Part shown: positions 59,158 through 64,000 of the stretch, in pieces | Position numbering within the stretch: position 1 is the first letter of the stretch | How the letters are laid out: the number at the start of each line of letters is the position of its first letter | Source: Cymbidium sinense | Taxonomy: Eukaryota; Streptophyta; Magnoliopsida; Asparagales; Orchidaceae | Assembly: GCA_021442155.1 (NCBI GenBank) | Contig: CM038221.1 | Coordinates: 43,223,648 to 43,287,647, forward strand | Reading direction: 5' to 3' | DNA length: 64,000 nucleotides | Translations under genes and position numbers: made by a program | The notes under the pieces: model-generated | Databases searched by the model: none | The model's input: the letters and a program-made list of their open reading frames with translations, nothing else | Told to the model about the DNA's origin: nothing

Positions 59158-61369
59158 TCACACTATCCTAAACAGATAACGTCTCCGTCGTCTGATTGGA
59201 ATTGCACCACTCCCAGGTGTATACTGATCAGGTGCATGTGGTGGACGATCACGCAATGATGGTGGCTCTCCAATGTAGGTTTTTCATGAACCACATCATC
59301 CTGCAATGTAGCTACAGATGCTTGTGCAGGATAGTCCTATGATGGGATAAAAGGCGACTGTGACTCAAAATTAGGCTAATACATAGCGGTAGAAGGACTT
59401 GACATATGTAGATGATTTGGCCTTCGGTGTCTTTGTGAGACACTCTCTGCAGGCTCCAATCCATAATGTGTCGCCGACATGTACCCGCAACCTCAAGTCC
59501 TTGCAAAGTATCTCATATCTATCTACCGCTTCGTGTAACTCATGCTCATCTGCGACGGGTATGACTGAAAGATGTCCTGAGTAGCCAATATGTGCTCTGA
59601 CTACATGAAAAATAATATTTGAAATTAGCCTCAACTAGGTAACCAACATATTGAATTTACCAGAATACTTATGTAAATACTTACATATATGTGCTCCACA
59701 GGTGCTCTGGGTAATAGTAGTGGAGGATTTGTTGGGGCCATTAGCAAATAGAGTGAAGCTCAAGATCTGAACTAGGACATGTACTGATTGATAGCCGTCA
59801 GTCTGTCCTCATCGTTGTCCAAGCCGTCAACTATATAGTCCCTCCGCATCTCCCAGCGACAATGTACGATGATAATCGGCCCGGTCCACATCGGCTTTAC
59901 CTAGTCGACCGACCCAAGGTAGGGTCTACAGGTGCCACATCCACCCTGGGTATAAGTCCAAATTGTCTGAGCACTCGATCAGGTAGGTGTCACTCTACCC
60001 TCTTTCAACTGATGAGTGGAGATCATGCTAACCAAATATCGAAGCTTGCTGAGCATATACCTGATAGGCGCTATGTGATCTGCTCAGTGTAGGGCTCCCA
60101 AATCACTTGTGCATATTATAAAGTATATTAAAATAAGCATATACATTATGAAAACTAAACTCAATAACTACTCTGAAAGTCATATATGTGTATGTAGCAG
60201 ACCATCCAACTCATTCCTATATCTTTGCCACATTCACCAGATCGACCATATATCGTTCCACCTGTTCACACAACATATTCAGAACAAACATATAAGCATA
60301 ATTTTGAAATAATAGGAATTAATTTATACATCAAGCCAATGTTGAGCCCATCCAAATCTCTCAGATACAGCACATGCAGAGTCAGTCTCCCTACATGAAG
60401 GGCTCCAAGACCATATCTGCAGAAGGTGTAAGCAGTCAGCCATATTGGTCCTGGTGGGCCTCGTAGACTCATATAGCTCCCAGTACAAGTGTGTCAGAAT
60501 TGTTCCTCAATGGACAGTGTACTAAATGAATCTAAGTCCTTAAGTAGTGGTAGATACTGCAGATGGACCTCAAATCCTAAAGTGTCTGGTAATAGGAAGC
60601 TCCTAAGAAGAAACAAAATATAGGCACAAACGTGTTTGCTAAATTCCTCAACGTCCAAATGGACATATGACTCCCTATAGAAAGACCATCTGAGCCACCT
60701 CAGAGGCATGCAAGTCTGTGCTTGTGTCTGACCCATCGAAATATCGATGTGATGTATGGGTTGGTCGGATCGTGGTACACCACATCTAGCAGGGGATGTC
60801 GACCCAACAACTCATAGCAACCGTCTAGCCAGCTCTGCCATCTCCTCCCCTCATCAACTACAGTTGGTCCAATAACAGGTGACCCATCAACACATAAGCC
60901 CAATATCATCACTACATTCTGTAGGGTTACTGTCATCTCACCAATGGCTAGATAGAATGTATTGGTCTGTAGAGATCATCTCTTAATTAGAGCAGTAAAT
61001 AGATGATGATCCAATCAAATGTAATGTATGGCAGCTAGCAAGCTGTGCCGCGTGAAACAGCGATGAACTACGACAAGTGATGTGCCACTCCTTCAGTATA
61101 AGCAAGTGAAAGCGGCCTCTAGAACATCACTCTGCATTTAAAAAAATCACGCAAATGCATTAATCATATGATGAGCTAAGATGTTAAGAATATAAATTTG
61201 AACTTAAAATTATACTTACAGTATCAAGGTGTGCGGCTCTATGCCGACCACACAGGGAGGCTATGCTAGAGTGGACCTCTGGAGGAGGCTAATCTGACTG
61301 CGTGGTATCCTCCCTAGCATGGACACTTCATCTCTGTCTAACCAGAGGGAGGTGCTCCTCAGCCATCAT
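59158..61369 (-). pseudogene. MULE3 plant mobile domain (PMD) gene, broken
   Basis: Starts at a double ATG (MMAEEHLPLVRQ, then TGA). Blocks in order: HRLLA..LY-type sequence near 61030, EMTVTLQNVVMILGLCVDGS (about 60885-60945), a VHLDVEEF region and LFLLRSFLLPDT, then LYESTRPTRTNMADCLHLLQ, IWSWS (60415-60475), PDRVLRQFGLIPRVD (about 59940-59985), CRECLTKTPKA (about 59410-59445), and a C-terminal RRRRYLFRIV ending in TGA at 59158. This is the PF10536-type domain of MAIN/MAIL proteins. It is split by frameshifts and stops, some perhaps introns. It follows the transposase gene 112 bases on, in the same direction. Confidence 0.85.
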
Positions 61370-61480
61370 ACATGTTGAAAGAAACACATGCCATAATTAG
61401 TGTCAAGCAATTGTAAAAATTGAAAAAGAAAATTGTAATACTATAATCTAAAAAAGAGTACCAAAATAATGTAGAAAATT

Positions 61481-64000
61481 CTAATAGGGAGCAAAACTAT
61501 ATAGAAGCCTATGATCTGTAGCAACTACAACATACCTTCTACTGTTGACATTGTATAGACACGATGACATGTAATGACCGACTGTCTTACATAAACTACA
61601 TGATCTGCTACTACTAGCTCTGTTCTCATCCATTGTATTTCTAAACCTACTGGTGTGTGGTCTTCTAGACCTTCTATGAAAAGTAGGTGGTAACAGCTCA
61701 ATAATACCTTCTTCAGCATTATAAGATGGCCAGTCAGAACAATCAAGTAATGTGTGAAACTTAGCTGCGTATGTACGCTTATATAAATGCAGAGTGTAAT
61801 ACTATGAAACATATGTCAAGTGATTTAATCTTCTGAATCCCAATGCGGCAATAGCATGCGGGCATGAAAAATGATATATAATTGTCTTATTACAACTGCA
61901 CATACACTGGCCATTATTTGACAAATCAACTCTAAATGATCGGCATGATCTATCAAACACCTGCGTCTCCATAAGGTTGATGTTAACTGGTTTTGGGAAT
62001 TGTCTAGCTTTCCTTTTAGAATGTTGTAACATGGTAGACACCCATTGTGTGAACATAGATAAGTTAGCTTCCTGTTGCTGAGTTGTAGCGGCAAATTTTT
62101 TCATAAAAATTGTAACTAAGTTATAATAAATAGTTACCAGTGCCTGAATTAGCAAATCACGTGCATGTTTAAGAACGCCATTGAAGCATTCGGATGTGTT
62201 TGTTATCATAGTTCCATAACGTATTCCACCATCATGCACCAATGACCACTTAACTAGGTCTCACTCGACAAGCCATTTATGTGCTTCTTTTTTAACAATT
62301 GTTATGTCTGTCATATACGATTAAACTCCGCATATCATTAGTATTTCTAGCCATATATATTTTTTGGCATAGAAACTCCACATCACCAACTCCTAATCTA
62401 CGCATGACATTTTGAAATTCTCACGCGCGGTCATGGCAATGCGGCGAGAAAAAATTTCTCTACACCTATGCAACAAGCCAGCATGTTATATTATACACAG
62501 ATCTCGTCTACCTGATACCACGAGTAACATCTCCTGTAAATATATTAAAAAACATAGCTAGGATTCATTTGACTCAAATTCAACCACGACAAAGGCAAGA
62601 GGAAACAAACCGTTATTTTCATCTAATAGCGGTCATGTACTACGGTACTTACCCAACAAAAATGTGCCAACCAAGCTAAGGAGAGGACGACAACTGCCCT
62701 AGCCCAAAATAGAATTACCAAAAGTCCAAAAAAGTCTCTAGAATCCCTGTGTACTGTTAAAATGTATTTTATAGACTGTACCTGGTAGAGTAGAACAAAC
62801 TGCTTCCATAAAGATGTTGAGAGTCTTATAAGATTCTTCCCAACTACCAAAATTTATATTTATTGTCTTACGCCTAGCATCCAGTCTTCATATAAGATAC
62901 ATTTATATTAAATTTTAATTATGTTCTACCTATAATCTCTCTAGGTTTCAGATTAATTTGATGTCTGATTACAAGTATAATGAAATAAGCAATGAATTTA
63001 GAACTGCACTGCCGATGATCACTACCTATCATCACTATATTGATACACTTGTGGTCATCTCTAACTCTGGAGATTCTCCAGGCTCTCTGGAGATTCTCCA
63101 GGCTCCCCTGAGACGTTTGTTGCAGCTATAATGCAAGTGCCAATTACATGCTCTATTAGGACTATTATGATGTACACATATCACAGTATAGTTCTTCTGG
63201 TTTGTGGTGATCGTTGAAATTGAACATCGTTATCTATACACCAACCAATAACAGTAAACTGAAGGGTCCTTTTACTTATAAAACACATTCCTTCGACAAT
63301 ATCACCTAGGATTTCAACATCATCTGATAGGACATTTTTCTCAGATGGACCATATAAGGAAATATCATTATCCCATTCTCTCATGGTTTGACACATTCAA
63401 CATACTCATTATTAGAAAATATTACACATTCACTCTCAATATTCCGGAATGAATGATTCTTTAATAGATCCTGACTGGCTACATTATCAAACATAGCTTC
63501 TAACCTAGGTGAGCAATCATCATCACTAATATCCTACTCAGAGTCATTACTTGAGCCACTGCTCATAGTCTCATAAGCATCAGCACCTACAGTACTATGA
63601 GGCACATATGGTTCCTCTGATTGATAAATAATATCACCGCTCAATCTGTAATTCCATGACACACATCACTATTAAAAATTAACTACAAAAGTAGGGTAAG
63701 ATAAACAAGGTATTACCTAGGAATCAATTCCTCAAAACTGCTATGTGTCATCAAAGGAGCAAGTGTGATGAAATCTTGTGTATGGGTCGATGACATATCT
63801 GATGACCTCAACACTAGATCAGATGATGTTGACGCAACATTAGCATCTTTGACTTCCACATATTACACCAAAGTTTGACGAGAAGCTTCGTCCAGTATAA
63901 TGTCACAAACTTCATCATCATAAATAACATACACTATAAATTTATAACCCACCGGATAACAACATATTAGACTAATTGTGTGATGCTCTGAATCAATGTA
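61481..64000 (-). pseudogene. MULE3 transposase (MURA), SWIM and zinc knuckle kept
   Basis: From the window edge: SSDMSSTHTQDFIT (about 63765-63810), a WHLHYSC zinc-like block (about 63130), DHRQCSSKFIA region, INVSYEDW (about 62890), the core with SLVGTFLLGKY (about 62640-62675), ENNGLFPLAFVVVEFESNES, then an open stretch 61805-62242 (TNTSECFNGVLKHARDLLIQ) with the SWIM finger CMCSCNKTIIYHFSCPHAIA, one in-frame stop (61802), YTLHLYKRTYAAKFH, and a CCHC knuckle CSLCKTVGHYMSSC (about 61590-61635). The stop is at 61481. The first catalytic Asp of the LDGT motif is Val (GTT), so the enzyme is dead besides its frameshifts. Confidence 0.88.

Larger units (their letters stand above)
58193..64000 (-). 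mobile_element. MULE3: PMD-carrying Mutator-like element, right end outside window
   Basis: The left terminus (58193-58273) is a diverged form of the MULE1/2 inverted repeat. Coding runs on the minus strand: transposase from the window edge down to 61481, then a PMD gene from 61369 to 59158. At the window edge the sequence matches the N-terminal blocks of the MULE1/2 transposase, so only the 5' terminus is missing. Both genes are damaged. RTE fragments interrupt 58443-59045. Confidence 0.85.

Noticed and set aside
1..64000. tRNA, rRNA and other structural RNA genes
   Set aside because: I looked for tRNA T-loop words (GGTTCGAATCC type) and rRNA-like GC-rich blocks and found none that form a gene.

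Overview
This window is nuclear DNA from a flowering plant. It is AT-rich, has no operons or Shine-Dalgarno sites, and is mostly nested plant transposons: an L1-type LINE, an RTE-type LINE ending in (TTG)n, a Tat-lineage Ty3/gypsy element, and three Mutator-like elements (MULEs) related to the type that carries a plant mobile domain (PMD) gene. The one host gene I can support well is a small intronless VQ-motif gene. I cannot fix the species.

Layout. 1-5066: the 3' part of a decayed L1-type LINE on the + strand (upstream ORF tail, endonuclease, reverse transcriptase, zf-RVT, RNase H, 3' UTR). 5067-10575: AT-rich intergenic DNA with a 261-bp tandem duplication (6093-6612), a GAGCTCG-rich dispersed repeat and a degenerate short-repeat field. 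10576-10902 (-): the VQ gene with a CT-repeat leader and a TATA-like box. 11055-16250: MULE1, with 80-bp terminal inverted repeats and a perfect 9-bp target duplication, inserted 144 bp upstream of the VQ start codon. It holds a transposase remnant (+) facing a broken PMD gene (-).

17039-43510: a Tat-type LTR retrotransposon. The left LTR is 17039-28673 (swollen by a nested repeat, B1), then a PBS like the tRNA-Arg sites of Ogre/Tat elements, a separate ORF before gag, then gag, PR, RT-RNase H, a second (archaeal-type) RNase H, integrase, an 88-bp tandem array, a polypurine tract and the right LTR at 38876-43510. Both LTRs carry a fragment of the chloroplast protease gene DEG1. 43511-48312: an inverted, diverged relative of B1. 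48313-53150: a third, 5'-truncated LTR copy, split by an RTE LINE flanked by an exceptionally long 70-bp direct repeat.

53300-57109: MULE2, same family as MULE1, opposite orientation, without the PMD gene, again with a perfect 9-bp target duplication. 57119-58192: a short unique stretch resembling the 5' end of a gene. 58193 to the window end: MULE3, a diverged relative with transposase and PMD gene both on the minus strand, interrupted near its left end by a tandem array of RTE reverse-transcriptase fragments.

Nearly all transposon coding regions carry stops and frameshifts, so this is a retired transposon cluster. The features of most interest are the LTR-borne DEG1 fragment, the PMD gene in two different arrangements in related MULEs, MULE insertions next to promoter-like sequence, and the 70-bp duplication around the RTE.
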